Below, piece after piece: positions 36,353 through 45,131 of a stretch of 64,000 bases of DNA (positions are counted from its first letter, which is position 1; each line of letters opens with the position of its first letter). The stretch covers positions 4,011,501-4,075,500 of the forward strand of contig NZ_CP073697.1 of NCBI RefSeq assembly GCF_025264665.1, written 5' to 3'. The position numbers and the translations under genes were made by a program. This DNA is from Edaphobacter flagellatus. GTDB lineage: Bacteria; Acidobacteriota; Terriglobia; Terriglobales; Acidobacteriaceae. Under the pieces are notes generated by a model. It was given only the letters and a program-made list of their open reading frames with translations. It did no database searches and was not told the DNA's origin.

Positions 36353-37333
36353 CTAGATCATGCCGAGTGATTGCAGCCATGTTCCTACCAGCTGGGGCCA
36401 TGCAGTTACGGGAAGTTTGGTTCGGCGGAGGCCGAAGGCGTGTCCCCCTTGCGGATAGAGGTGCATTTCTACGGGGACACCGGCGTTTTTGAGCGCGATG
36501 TAGTAGGTGAGCGCGTCGTCGACGTTGTCGACGTGATCGTCTTCGTTCTGCAGCAGGAAGGTGGGCGGCGTTTGGCGTGTGATGTGCAGGTCGGGGTTCA
36601 GGGCCAGATATTTGTCAGTGTTTGGCGGATAGTGAAGCGGGATTTTTTTGGTGCCCTGTCTGGCGTCCCACTCGGTTGCTGAACGCGAGAGGTGGCCTGG
36701 GTAGATGGCAACTGCGAAGTCGGGGCGGCAGCTTAGTTTGTCGGCGGCGTCTAGGGCGGGGTAGAGGCGCTGCTGGAAGTGATTGCTGATGGCGGCGACC
36801 AGGTGTCCTCCGGCGGAGAAGCCGAGGACGCCGATCTTGTGCGGGTCGATGTGCCACTGGGCGGCGTGAAGGCGTACGAGCCCGAGGGTTCTTTGTGCGT
36901 CTTCGAGTGCCATGGGCGATTCCGGATAGGGGCCGGATTTTGGATAGTCGCCCATATCCGTGACGCGGTACTTGAGGAGGATGCAGGTGATGCCTCGTGG
37001 TATGAGCCAGTCGCAGACCTCTGTGCCTTCGAGATCGATGGCGAGCATCTGATAGCCTCCGCCGGGAAAGACGACGACGGCTGCGCCGGTGTTTTTTCCT
37101 TTTGGTGAGTAGACGGTCATGGTCGGTTGCGTCACATTGCTGACGCCGACGATAGGCTTGCCCGCAATTAGAGAAGTCTTATCTGTCGTTGTAGTCTCTG
37201 GCCCTTTGACGGGTTGAGGATCGGGAGCTTTTCCGGGCCATATCGGAATTTGTGTGTATCCGGGGGCAGGCTGCCAGGTCTGAGGATGGGCGCTGAGTGT
37301 GGAGAGGAGGAAGAGGGCGAGGAGAGGTTTCAT
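36353..37333 (-). CDS. Secreted alpha/beta-hydrolase, acetyl-esterase-like
   Basis: The 326-residue protein starts with a signal peptide (MKPLLALFLLSTLSAHPQ). It has the oxyanion-hole motif VVFPGGGYQMLAID, the nucleophile elbow GFSAGGH, an aspartate in NEDDHVD and the catalytic histidine in PQGGHAFG. The fold resembles acetyl-xylan or feruloyl-type esterases of the alpha/beta-hydrolase 3 group. It would deacetylate plant polysaccharide fragments outside the cytoplasm. Open frame extends upstream to 37801, but the signal peptide fixes the start at 37333. Confidence 0.85.
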   Translation of the reverse strand: MKPLLALFLLSTLSAHPQTWQPAPGYTQIPIWPGKAPDPQPVKGPETTTTDKTSLIAGKPIVGVSNVTQPTMTVYSPKGKNTGAAVVVFPGGGYQMLAIDLEGTEVCDWLIPRGITCILLKYRVTDMGDYPKSGPYPESPMALEDAQRTLGLVRLHAAQWHIDPHKIGVLGFSAGGHLVAAISNHFQQRLYPALDAADKLSCRPDFAVAIYPGHLSRSATEWDARQGTKKIPLHYPPNTDKYLALNPDLHITRQTPPTFLLQNEDDHVDNVDDALTYYIALKNAGVPVEMHLYPQGGHAFGLRRTKLPVTAWPQLVGTWLQSLGMI

Positions 37334-37574
37334 TTGCGGGCTCCGCTGGTGTGGAAGGACTGAGCGGAGTGTAGGCCTGAGGCGGGTGGATAAAAGAGTG
37401 GATAACCTGTGACGGCGGGGATGGGGAATCGAGTCCATTAATACGTCGAATGTTATGGAGCGTGAACGGTGCCTGGTGCGTAGCCGTATGCAATGTTCAC
37501 GCAATGCAGGGGCGGCAGGATTGTGTACGCCGATTGATCCTGGGGCGGCGACGCCGTTGGCTATGGGGAGTTGG

Positions 37575-38186
37575 ATGTCTGATCTGGAGAAACGTTCAGG
37601 TTGTTCTGATGTGCTGTCTTTCCTGGGTGCGTGGGTGTCGGCACCTGTTTCGATCGGCGCGGTGGCTCCTTCGGGGAGGGCTTTGGCAGAGTTGATTGCG
37701 TGCGAGGTGACGCCTGCATCGGGCTCGGTGATTGAGCTTGGGCCGGGGACGGGTGTGTTTACGCGCGCGGTTCTGGCTCGTGGTGTGAGCGAGGAGAACA
37801 TGACGCTTGTCGAATCGATGCCGGAGTTTGCAGAGGCTCTTCAGCAGAAGTTTCCGAAGGCGCGTGTGCTTTGCATGGACGCGGCACGTTTGCGCGAGCG
37901 GAATCTGTATGAGGAGGCTTGCGTCGGCAGTGTGATCAGCGGCCTTCCGCTGCTGAACATGTCGTCGAAGCGTGTGATGTCGATTTTGAAAGGCGCGTTC
38001 GGGTACATGGGAGCGCACGGCGCTTTTTATCAATTCACGTATGGTCCGTGGTGCCCGGTGCCCCGCATGCTGCTGGACCGGCTGGGCCTAAAGGCGACTC
38101 GCGTTGGCGGTACTGTTCTCAACGTCCCTCCAGCTACGGTGTATCGCATTACGCGGCGGCGTGTGCCGAGGCTTGCGCTAGTCTGA
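37575..38186 (+). CDS. SAM-dependent methyltransferase, PmtA/KsgA-like
   Basis: The 203-residue protein has SAPVSIGAVAPSGRALAELI followed by the SAM-binding motif SVIELGPGTGVFTRAVL, then SVISGLPLLNM and YQFTYGPWCPVP. These are typical of phospholipid N-methyltransferases related to PmtA. The start at 37575 follows GGGGAG; upstream in-frame starts at 37455 and 37563 lack a ribosome site. It lies 18 bases before a response regulator and kinase pair, suggesting one operon. A role in membrane-lipid headgroup methylation is inferred. Confidence 0.78.
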   Translation: MSDLEKRSGCSDVLSFLGAWVSAPVSIGAVAPSGRALAELIACEVTPASGSVIELGPGTGVFTRAVLARGVSEENMTLVESMPEFAEALQQKFPKARVLCMDAARLRERNLYEEACVGSVISGLPLLNMSSKRVMSILKGAFGYMGAHGAFYQFTYGPWCPVPRMLLDRLGLKATRVGGTVLNVPPATVYRITRRRVPRLALV

Positions 38187-38204
38187 GGGATGGAGTGGTG
38201 AGGT

Positions 38205-38879
38205 ATGCGGGTTCTGCTGGTGGAAGATGAGCCGGAGATGGCTTCGGCGTTGTCGTCGGCGCTGAAGAAGTATGACATTGTTGTTGACTGCACGCGTACG
38301 CTGCGTGAGGCGAAGGAACTGCTTGCGGCGGGTGTGCATGATGCGATTCTTCTGGATCGCCAGCTTCCGGATGGCGATGGGCTGACTCTGATCGCGGCGC
38401 TGCGTGCTCAAGGGGCGATTGTGCCGGTGATTGTGTTGACGGCGAAGGGAGAACTGACGGAGAGGATCGCAGGTCTGGATAGCGGCGCCGACGACTATCT
38501 TGCCAAGCCATTTGCGATTGAGGAACTGCTGGCTCGTCTGCGGGCTGTGTTGCGGCGGCCAAGTCGTGTTCCTGCCGATACGGTGCGAGTGGGCAATCTC
38601 AGCTTCGATTTCAGCCATCGTGAGGCGAGTGTTGAAGGGCAGGTGCTGGATCTGCCACGTCGCGAGCTGTTGGTATTGGAGGCGCTGCTGCGAAGGATGG
38701 GGAGAACGGTGCTGCGTTCGGCGCTGGAGGAGTCGGTCTTCAGCTTTGATGACGAGGTGCAATCGAATGCGCTGGATACGCATGTGTCGAGGCTGCGGCG
38801 AAAGTTATCGGAGTCGCGGTCGGGTGTGGAGATTCATGGAATCCGCGGTGTCGGCTATCTGCTGAGGCAGAGTGCATGA
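38205..38879 (+). CDS. OmpR/QseB-type response regulator
   Basis: The 224-residue protein has a receiver domain with acidic residues VEDEPE and phosphoacceptor Asp51 (ILLDRQLPDGDGL), a conserved switch TAKGE and DSGADDYLAKPF, and a C-terminal winged helix ending in EIHGIRGVGYLLRQSA. It overlaps the kinase gene by ATGA, so the two form a coupled two-component system. The target genes are unknown. The methyltransferase in front is a candidate. Confidence 0.93.
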   Translation: MRVLLVEDEPEMASALSSALKKYDIVVDCTRTLREAKELLAAGVHDAILLDRQLPDGDGLTLIAALRAQGAIVPVIVLTAKGELTERIAGLDSGADDYLAKPFAIEELLARLRAVLRRPSRVPADTVRVGNLSFDFSHREASVEGQVLDLPRRELLVLEALLRRMGRTVLRSALEESVFSFDDEVQSNALDTHVSRLRRKLSESRSGVEIHGIRGVGYLLRQSA

Positions 38880-40252
38880 GGTGGCGGCGGGACGGATCGC
38901 TGCGCTGGAGTCTTATCTGGCGGCTGATGACGATGCAGAGTGTGGTGCTGGGAGTCATCTGCATCCTGATTGTTGGGGTGCTGTACTGGACGGGTGGGCT
39001 GCTGACGCTGGAGTCTGAGGACCAGGTGATCGGCGTTTTGCAGAAGGCTGTCGATCGCGATGCGAAGGGCGGATTGGTGCTGCGGCCAACGCCGGAGCTT
39101 GTGAGCCTGAGGAAGAAGGTTCCGGGGCTTTGGTTTGTTATCAGGGACAAAGAAGGGCACTCGTTATCCGAGGGGAGTGTGCCGCCGGAATTTTCGCATA
39201 TTGGCGATTCGCTGGATGCGGTGAGTCAGGCGAGGCTGGGGTGGCAACTGGGTGATCCGCCGCGTCCGAATGCGGTGATGCGGTGGAGTAAGACGTCTGC
39301 GGGAAGAGTTCAGATCTTAACGGGTCCGGGGGGCAAGGTAAGGCTGCGTGCAGCGTTGCTGGCGATAGTGATTGTGATGATGACGTATATCGGGCCGTTG
39401 CTGATCCTGATGGTGATTGCGACGCTGATCGCGACACCGATTGTCATTCGCAACGCGCTGGCGGGTTTGGGGGCGGCTGCGTCGGAGGCTGCACAGATCG
39501 ATATCGACCAGCGCGGAACGAGGCTGTCGGTGGAGCGTGTACCGGCGGAGGTGCGTCCGTTGGTGAAGGCCGTGAACGATGCGCTTGGGCGGCTGGATGA
39601 AGGGTATGAGCGACAGGGCCGTTTTCTTGCGGACGCGGCGCATGAGCTACGGACCCCGATTGCGATTTTGAATACGCGTCTGGAGTCGTATCCGGTCAGT
39701 CCGGAGAATGAGCGGCTGATGGAGGATGTTTCGCGGCTGTCGATTCTTGCGGAGCAACTGCTCGATCTGGAGCGCCTGAATCGTGGTGGGTTACGACTTT
39801 TGCAGGTCGATCTGGTGGCGATGGGAGAACGCGTGGCAGCGGACCTGGCTCCGCTGGCTATTGCTGCCGGTTACAGGCTGTCGTTTGATGCGCTGAGGCG
39901 TCCTGTGATGGTGATGGGGGATCGGGCTTCGTTGGAGCGAGCTTTGATCAATCTTGTGCAGAATGCGATCGAGCATGGCGGGCGCAGAGGAATGATCACC
40001 ATCACGGTTCGGCCGTTAGGTGCGATCGAGGTGATGGACGAAGGGCCGGGGATTCCTGCAGCGGATCGCGAACGTATCTTCGAGCCGTTTTATCGTCTGG
40101 AGACGCGGGATCGAGGCGTTGGACTGGGGCTGAACCTGGTGCGGGAGATCGTTGAGCTGCACAAGGGAAGTGTGGTGGCTGTTGCCGGGGAGACGGGTGG
40201 AGCCTGTTTCAGGATGACGCTGCCACTCAGCGGAGAGTCAACAGCGAACTGA
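38876..40252 (+). CDS. Membrane sensor histidine kinase (partner of the preceding regulator)
   Basis: The 458-residue protein has a membrane helix at about residues 20-40, a periplasmic sensing region of about 120 residues, a second long hydrophobic segment at 155-190, a HAMP-like stretch, the H box ADAAHELRTPIAIL with His256, an N box LINLVQNAIEHGG and G boxes MDEGPGIP and GVGLGLNLV. It belongs to the QseC/EnvZ class. The periplasmic part shows no named domain. It is the last gene of the methyltransferase-regulator-kinase operon. Confidence 0.92.
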   Translation: MRWRRDGSLRWSLIWRLMTMQSVVLGVICILIVGVLYWTGGLLTLESEDQVIGVLQKAVDRDAKGGLVLRPTPELVSLRKKVPGLWFVIRDKEGHSLSEGSVPPEFSHIGDSLDAVSQARLGWQLGDPPRPNAVMRWSKTSAGRVQILTGPGGKVRLRAALLAIVIVMMTYIGPLLILMVIATLIATPIVIRNALAGLGAAASEAAQIDIDQRGTRLSVERVPAEVRPLVKAVNDALGRLDEGYERQGRFLADAAHELRTPIAILNTRLESYPVSPENERLMEDVSRLSILAEQLLDLERLNRGGLRLLQVDLVAMGERVAADLAPLAIAAGYRLSFDALRRPVMVMGDRASLERALINLVQNAIEHGGRRGMITITVRPLGAIEVMDEGPGIPAADRERIFEPFYRLETRDRGVGLGLNLVREIVELHKGSVVAVAGETGGACFRMTLPLSGESTAN

Positions 40253-40261
40253 CGCGATGCG

Positions 40262-40837
40262 CTACGCGCCGAGGTGCAGAAGGTGGAGTAGCCGGGTGCT
40301 GCCGAAGATGTAGAGCGCGGAGCATAGGCCTTCGCCGATGAAGACGCCGAAGAGGAGTTTGAGGATGTTGAGCTTCATGGCTCCACTGACGCAGCAGATG
40401 GCGTCGGTGGGGAGGGCGGGAAAGAAGCTCCAGCCGATGATGATGGGGAGCTGATGATGTTTCAGGCCAGATTCGATGGTGGCCAGGCGCCTGCGGTTTC
40501 TGCGCTGCAGGTGCTCGTAGAGCTTGAATGATGCAGAGAAGTAATAGATGCCTGCGGATGAGATGAGTGCGCCGATCATGGTGAGAGCAAAGAGCGGAAC
40601 AGGAGGCAGAAAGAAGGAGCCTGCTCCGATCAGGACGAGCAGAGGCACGAAGGTGAATCCACGAAGGCAGCCGATAAGAAGATAAAGCGCGCAGGCGCTG
40701 AGCGTGGAGACAGAGGCAAGGTTGCGCGCTTCTGCTGGCGAAAGGAAGGCGTGGGTGAAGCGAAGGTAGAGCGCCGCTGTGACGCATAGGGCGAGCAGGC
40801 TATAGCGCAGCAGCGGGTTTTTCATCGGGTTTTCCAT
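40262..40837 (-). CDS. Small membrane protein with VTT/SNARE-associated-like domain
   Basis: The 191-residue protein has membrane segments at about 11-25, 48-75 and 80-100, and later ones near 130-150 and 160-180. The middle part (RGFTFVPLLVLIGAGSFFLPP, then IGWSFFPALPTDAICCVSGAMKL) resembles VTT/DedA-like proteins, including the re-entrant FPALPTD motif. DedA-type proteins move lipids or keep membrane potential. Open frame extends far upstream in this frame, but only this part looks coding. ATGs at 40837 and 40825 are both possible. Confidence 0.65.
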   Translation of the reverse strand: MENPMKNPLLRYSLLALCVTAALYLRFTHAFLSPAEARNLASVSTLSACALYLLIGCLRGFTFVPLLVLIGAGSFFLPPVPLFALTMIGALISSAGIYYFSASFKLYEHLQRRNRRRLATIESGLKHHQLPIIIGWSFFPALPTDAICCVSGAMKLNILKLLFGVFIGEGLCSALYIFGSTRLLHLLHLGA

Positions 40838-41077
40838 TGGCACAATCTCAGCGTCACAAGTGACGACTCCATAGAGCTTGCGGCTGGAGAATTGCGTGAA
40901 CATTGCGTTCGAGGGGATCGCCTTCTGCGCTATGACCTGGGCGTGGCGGAGGAGCAAGACAGAGATTTTCACAGACATTTTCGCTAAAAGTAGGTTCTTG
41001 AGCGTAACGTATGAATCCTTCGGTAAATTGGCACATCTGTATAAACGACAAATGTTGTCGAATAGGAGGAAATAGCA

Positions 41078-41707
41078 ATGAACGTAGTAGTTTACGGAGC
41101 GACAGGAAATGCGGGTTCGGAGATTGTGAAGGAGCTGGTAGCTCGCGGACATAAGGTGACGGGTGTGGCCAGGAAGGTGGACGCGTTGAAGTCGCAGCCG
41201 GAAGTTACGGCGAAGGTTGACGACCTTTCGAATGCGGACACGGTGGCTTCGATCATCAAGGGAGCCGATGTCGTGGTTTCGGCATATCAGCCTCCGGCAG
41301 ACAATACGGACAAGCTGGTGGATGTGACGAAGCTGCAGATTGAGGCGGTGAAGAAGGCTGGTGGTCCGAGGCTGATCGTTGTCGGCGGAGCAGGGCAGCT
41401 GGAGGTAGCTCCCGGAGTGACGCTGATCAAATCGGGATATCTGCCGGCGGAGTACCTGCCGATTGCGACGTCGCATGAGAAGGCGGCGGAGGTGCTGAAG
41501 GGATCGGATATCAACTGGACCTACATTGCTCCGGCTGCGTTTTTTGTTCCGGGTGAGCGGACGGGCAAGTACCGTACGGGTACCAACAATCTGGTGGCAG
41601 ATGCGAAGGGCGAGAGCAAGATCTCGTTTGCGGATTATGCGATTGCTCTGGTGGATGAGATCGAGAAGCCGCAGCACGAGAAGAAACTGTTTTCGGTTGG
41701 CTATTGA
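41078..41707 (+). CDS. NAD(P)-binding Rossmann protein, NmrA/YwnB-like
   Basis: The 209-residue protein begins NVVVYGATGNAGSEIVKELVARGHKV, a GxxGxxG dinucleotide-binding motif, and includes ADVVVSAYQPP, LIVVGGAGQLEV and WTYIAPAAFFVPGERTGKYR. It fits the short atypical SDR family related to NmrA or flavin/biliverdin reductases. A strong AGGAGGAAAT Shine-Dalgarno sequence precedes the ATG. The gene is alone on the plus strand and is closed by a terminator. Its substrate is unknown. The 240 bases upstream, divergent from the VTT gene, hold no gene. Confidence 0.82.
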   Translation: MNVVVYGATGNAGSEIVKELVARGHKVTGVARKVDALKSQPEVTAKVDDLSNADTVASIIKGADVVVSAYQPPADNTDKLVDVTKLQIEAVKKAGGPRLIVVGGAGQLEVAPGVTLIKSGYLPAEYLPIATSHEKAAEVLKGSDINWTYIAPAAFFVPGERTGKYRTGTNNLVADAKGESKISFADYAIALVDEIEKPQHEKKLFSVGY

Positions 41708-41722
41708 GGTTTTGCGGAAGTG

Positions 41723-41749
41723 AAGAGGCGGCCAAGGCCGCCTCTTTTT
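41723..41749. terminator. Bidirectional intrinsic terminator
   Basis: A GC-rich stem (41723-41731 with 41738-41746) with a CCAAGG loop is followed by TTTTT on the plus strand and flanked by AA on the other side. It lies between convergent genes. Confidence 0.75.
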
Positions 41750-41762
41750 CGTGGGGAACTCA

Positions 41763-42173
41763 TCAGAGACACACTTCTGGCTGCTCTTGAAGAGCAAGCC
41801 TTTTGAGCATGTCCGTCGGATTTGGCGTCAATGAAAGATTTGGACTAGAAGAGACGAACTGGAAGACGACGTACACATTAACTTCGTTGCAAAACCATGG
41901 AGGCTCCTCGGTCCCGATTTTGACCAGATCGGCGTAGGAACGGTCGTCGCCATAACAACATCTGCTAGAAAATTGAAGATTTTTCAGCCGCAAAGATGTC
42001 TCAACGTCGTTGCGGTTCATCCCCGGCATAAAAGCTTCTTCATAGGAACGAAGAGCTTGCTGATATGTCTTCTCGCGTTGTTGCCTGGAATGTTTCTTCC
42101 ATGCTTGGTATACCGCGAAGCTCAAGACCAAGATGCAGCAAGACATCACTAAGATTTTGCCAATCTGTTTCAT
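41763..42173 (-). CDS. Small membrane-anchored protein of unknown function
   Basis: The 136-residue protein has one N-terminal membrane helix (ILVMSCCILVLSFAVYQAW) and a soluble part with several cysteines (SSRCCYGDD, PWFCNEVN). I recognise no family. It is 6 bases downstream of the DUF6526-like gene on the same strand, so the two are probably co-transcribed. GAAAG precedes the ATG. Base composition is lower in GC than its neighbours. Confidence 0.55.
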   Translation of the reverse strand: MKQIGKILVMSCCILVLSFAVYQAWKKHSRQQREKTYQQALRSYEEAFMPGMNRNDVETSLRLKNLQFSSRCCYGDDRSYADLVKIGTEEPPWFCNEVNVYVVFQFVSSSPNLSLTPNPTDMLKRLALQEQPEVCL

Positions 42174-42179
42174 AACTTT

Positions 42180-42620
42180 CTACACGCGGTGGTTGTCGGG
42201 GCGCCAGTTGGTGATGGCTTGTTTGATGGCTTTAGGCTCGAGGTTCTGGGTGAGGGTCTTGTGGAAGAGAGCGGGCAGCTCGGCGTCAGAGGCGAAGCGG
42301 AGAGCGACGAACTGTTTGAGGGTGAGGTCGTCAATGTGCTGGCGCTGGTCGGGTGGGAGAAGCGCTTCGAGGCGCAGGCGCTCTTCGAGGCGGATGAGGC
42401 GGTCCTGCAGCTTGAGGTCGTTGATGCGGGATTTGAAGGCGAGGACGAGGAGGGCGAGCGCAACGATGATGGACCAGTGGCCGAGCCAGGGGTGTTCGTG
42501 CCGGAAGCGGATGGCGATGTAGACGGCGACTCCCAGGTTGGCGATGACGACTGGGAAGACGAAGAGGTGCATGGGGGAGTCGGTGCGAGCGTGGTTGCTG
42601 AAGCTTTGCGGGGCGGCCAT
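42180..42620 (-). CDS. DUF6526-like small membrane protein
   Basis: The 146-residue protein begins MAAPQSFSNHARTDSPMH and has two membrane helices (LFVFPVVIANLGVAVYIAI and WSIIVALALLVLAFKSR). A charged helical part follows, with LQDRLIRLEERLRLEALLP. The N-terminal PQSFSNHAR and the two-helix layout match the DUF6526 group, which is widespread but uncharacterised. An AAAGGA Shine-Dalgarno sequence precedes the ATG. It is divergent from the endonuclease IV gene. Confidence 0.7.
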   Translation of the reverse strand: MAAPQSFSNHARTDSPMHLFVFPVVIANLGVAVYIAIRFRHEHPWLGHWSIIVALALLVLAFKSRINDLKLQDRLIRLEERLRLEALLPPDQRQHIDDLTLKQFVALRFASDAELPALFHKTLTQNLEPKAIKQAITNWRPDNHRV

Positions 42621-42683
42621 CGTGCGGAGTCCTTTCGTTTTGGCGCAGCGGCATCAGCATAGCAGGTGCGTTAGGCTGGAAAG

Positions 42684-43559
42684 ATGGCGAAGAAGCGTAT
42701 TGGAGTTCATGTAGGAACGGGCGGCGGTGTTTGGACGGCAGTGGATCGCGCGGTAGCGGCTGGTGCGAACACATTTCAGATTTTTTCGGCGAGTCCGCGC
42801 ATGTGGAAGGCTCCGGCAGTGAAGCCTGCGGATGCGGCGAAGTTGCTGGAACTGCGGGCGAAGCATGATGTGGGGCCGGCTGTGATTCATGCGAACTATC
42901 TGATCAATGTGTGCAGCCAGACAGAGGCGGTGCGGGAGAATTCGGTGACCGCGTTTCGTGGCGAGGTGGAGCGTGCGCTGGCGTTGGGCGCCGAGTATCT
43001 TGTGCTCCATCCGGGGAGCTGGAAGGGACTGACGCGTGACGAGGGGCTGAAGTTGGCGGCGGAGTCGATTGAGCGTGCGGTGCAGGGGATTGATTTTTCG
43101 AAGGCCATGAGCCCGGGGAAGGACTTTCATCTGCTGATTGAGAACACGGCGGGCGCGGAGTTTTCGCTGGGAGGGAAGCTGGAACAGGTAGCGGAACTGG
43201 TGGAGAAGCTGAAGGCGCATCTGCCGGTGGCGGTGTGTCTGGATACGTGTCATGTGCATGTGTCGGGGTATGACATCGTGTCGGCGGATGGGTACATCGA
43301 GACGATGAAGCTGGTGGAGTCGACGGTGGGTTTCGATGCGGTGAAGGTGTGGCACTGCAACGATGCGAAGGCGGCAATGGGATCAAAGCTGGACCGGCAC
43401 GAGCATATTGGAGAGGGCACGATTGGGGCGGAGGCGTTCCGGCGGCTGCTGCATGATCCGAAGTTTGCGCATGCAGCATTTGTGGCGGAGACGCCTGTGG
43501 ATTCGCCGGGGGATGAGGCGCGTAATGTGGGCGTGTTGCGAACGCTGGCAGCGGGGTGA
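42684..43559 (+). CDS. nfo: Endonuclease IV (AP endonuclease)
   Basis: The 291-residue TIM-barrel protein shows the metal-binding motifs of endonuclease IV: IGVHVGTGGG, NTFQIFSASPRMW, VIHANYLINVCS, EYLVLHPGSWKG, LLIENTAGA, CLDTCHVHVSGYD, WHCNDAKAAMGSKLDRHEHIGEG and FVAETP. It cleaves DNA 5' to abasic sites and removes blocked 3' ends. GGAAAG precedes the ATG. Length is normal for the family. Confidence 0.95.
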   Translation: MAKKRIGVHVGTGGGVWTAVDRAVAAGANTFQIFSASPRMWKAPAVKPADAAKLLELRAKHDVGPAVIHANYLINVCSQTEAVRENSVTAFRGEVERALALGAEYLVLHPGSWKGLTRDEGLKLAAESIERAVQGIDFSKAMSPGKDFHLLIENTAGAEFSLGGKLEQVAELVEKLKAHLPVAVCLDTCHVHVSGYDIVSADGYIETMKLVESTVGFDAVKVWHCNDAKAAMGSKLDRHEHIGEGTIGAEAFRRLLHDPKFAHAAFVAETPVDSPGDEARNVGVLRTLAAG

Positions 43560-43601
43560 AATTTCGCTGCTGCTATTTACGGCGCGACAGGATGCGGTTG
43601 T

Positions 43602-43648
43602 GTCATTCCGAGCGAAATGCGGGGGTTCCTCGCTTCGCTCGGAATGAC
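43602..43648. repeat. Palindromic intergenic repeat (possible bidirectional terminator)
   Basis: A 15-bp perfect inverted repeat (GTCATTCCGAGCGAA at 43602-43616 and its complement at 43634-43648) surrounds a 17-base centre. It lies between the convergent nfo and flavoprotein genes. Palindromes of this GTCATTCCGAGCG type are common dispersed elements in various genomes. Only one copy is seen here. Confidence 0.7.
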
Positions 43649-43670
43649 GCGGGTTGTTAACTGACCGCTG

Positions 43671-45020
43671 CTAGGAGTAGAGCTCGGCGGAGATGAATTC
43701 GTTGCGGAATTTGCCTTTGGGGTCGTACTGCTGGACGAGGGCTTTGAAGTCGTCGAGCTTTGGGTAGACCTTGCGGAAGTGATCGGCTTTGAGGGTGGAA
43801 AGCTTAGCCCAGTGGGGGCGCGGGTTGAAGGGCGCGAGTTTGGCTTCGATGAGAGGGAGAATCTTCTGTACCTCGGGCCACTGGAGCTTCCAGGTGAAAT
43901 GGATGGCGAGCGAATCCTGCTGGTAGGCCATCGAGAGCCAGAGGTTGTCGGCAGCGATGGTGCGCAGCTCGGTGGTGAGCAGGTGCGGGGTGATCTTGTC
44001 GTGCAAGGTTTCGACGGCGCGGATGACCTGATAGCCCTGGGCGCGAGGGACGAAGTATTCCGTCTGCAGCTCTTCGCCGCTGGAAGGTGTGAAGTTCATG
44101 CGGAAGTGCGGGAGGCGCTCGTACCAGGGGCCCGGAACATTCATCTGCGGTGTGCAATTGACGGGATCGAGTGCGGGGATGGGGTGGAGGTTTTTGGTGG
44201 CGAGCGTGGCGTTGTAGAAGAGCTCGGGCGTGTCGAGGGGATGATCAGCGGTGACGAGGCGCTTGAGCCAGAGCTCGGTGCCGCGTGCGTGCTGCCAGTC
44301 GGTGAAGATGCTGACGGAGTAGCCGGCGCCGAAGATCGCGTCGAAGTGATGCCCGAGCTCGGCGAAGGGAATGTCGGTGTAGACGGTCTGGGCGATCTGG
44401 AAGGAGGGTTCGAGATCGAGGGTGACCCGGGTCATGACGCCGAGCAGCCCGAGGTTGACGACGGCTCCGTTGAACTTGTCTCCGTCGGCGCGGGAGAGAG
44501 TGTGGAGGTCGCCGTTGGCGTCGACGAACTCGATGGCGGCTACGGACGATGACAGGTTTTTGTTGTGGAGGCCGGAGCCGTGGGTTCCAGTCGCGATGGC
44601 TCCTGCGACGGAGATGTGAGGCAGGGAGGCGAGATTGTGGATGGCGAAGCCTTTGGCGTCGATGACGGGGGCGAGGTCGCCGTAGCGGATGCCTGCGCCG
44701 ACGGTGACAGTATGGGCCTTTTCGTCGATGGTGATGTCTTTGAAGTTCGAGAGCGCGACCTGGGCCTGCGTGCTGTCGGCGAGGGCATTGAAGGAGTGAC
44801 GGGTGCCGAGGGGGCGGATGCTGGGGTGATCCTTGACGATCTGCTGGAGCTCGGCGAGGGTTGCTGGTTCGAAGAGGTTGTCGGTGTGGTAGGTCAGGTT
44901 GCCGGCCCAGTTGGTCCGCGGCTTTGCGCTGCGCTGTGCGGTATCCGGGTTGGCGAAGCGGGAGAGGAAGCTGCCGGTCACGAGGACTCCTGAGGACTTG
45001 AGAAACTGTCGTTTATCCAT
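43671..45020 (-). CDS. FAD-linked oxidase, alditol oxidase / aldonolactone oxidase-like
   Basis: The 449-residue protein has the FAD-binding PCMH domain with WAGNLTYHT, LGTRHSFNALAD and GAIATGTHGSGLH, and an ALO-type C-terminal domain ending LVQQYDPKGKFRNEF. His75 in GTRHSFN lines up with the histidine that carries covalent FAD in alditol oxidase. It probably oxidises polyols or aldonolactones with oxygen. The N-terminus DKRQFLKSSGVLVTGSFL looks like an export signal with Lys-Arg in place of Arg-Arg. The ATG at 45020 is preferred over a GTG two codons earlier. Confidence 0.82.
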   Translation of the reverse strand: MDKRQFLKSSGVLVTGSFLSRFANPDTAQRSAKPRTNWAGNLTYHTDNLFEPATLAELQQIVKDHPSIRPLGTRHSFNALADSTQAQVALSNFKDITIDEKAHTVTVGAGIRYGDLAPVIDAKGFAIHNLASLPHISVAGAIATGTHGSGLHNKNLSSSVAAIEFVDANGDLHTLSRADGDKFNGAVVNLGLLGVMTRVTLDLEPSFQIAQTVYTDIPFAELGHHFDAIFGAGYSVSIFTDWQHARGTELWLKRLVTADHPLDTPELFYNATLATKNLHPIPALDPVNCTPQMNVPGPWYERLPHFRMNFTPSSGEELQTEYFVPRAQGYQVIRAVETLHDKITPHLLTTELRTIAADNLWLSMAYQQDSLAIHFTWKLQWPEVQKILPLIEAKLAPFNPRPHWAKLSTLKADHFRKVYPKLDDFKALVQQYDPKGKFRNEFISAELYS

Positions 45021-45117
45021 GATCACGCTCGAAGCGAAGGGGTGACGTGCTGCCTGGGCAGGATGATTGTAGTTGCTGATGGGAATGTGTGGCGGGCGAA
45101 TCGATGCAGAGATTCTT

Positions 45118-45131
45118 TACAATGAAGAGAT
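45118..45131 (+). promoter_or_regulatory. Candidate short-leader promoter -10 box (TACAAT) for leuS
   Basis: TACAAT is followed by 8 bases and the leuS ATG. Only GAAGAGA could act as a weak ribosome site. No clear -35 box is seen 16-18 bases upstream. Confidence 0.3.

Noticed and set aside
37334..37801. Possible N-terminal extension of the secreted esterase
   Set aside because: A proper signal peptide begins at 37333, and the extension would overlap the methyltransferase gene on the other strand.
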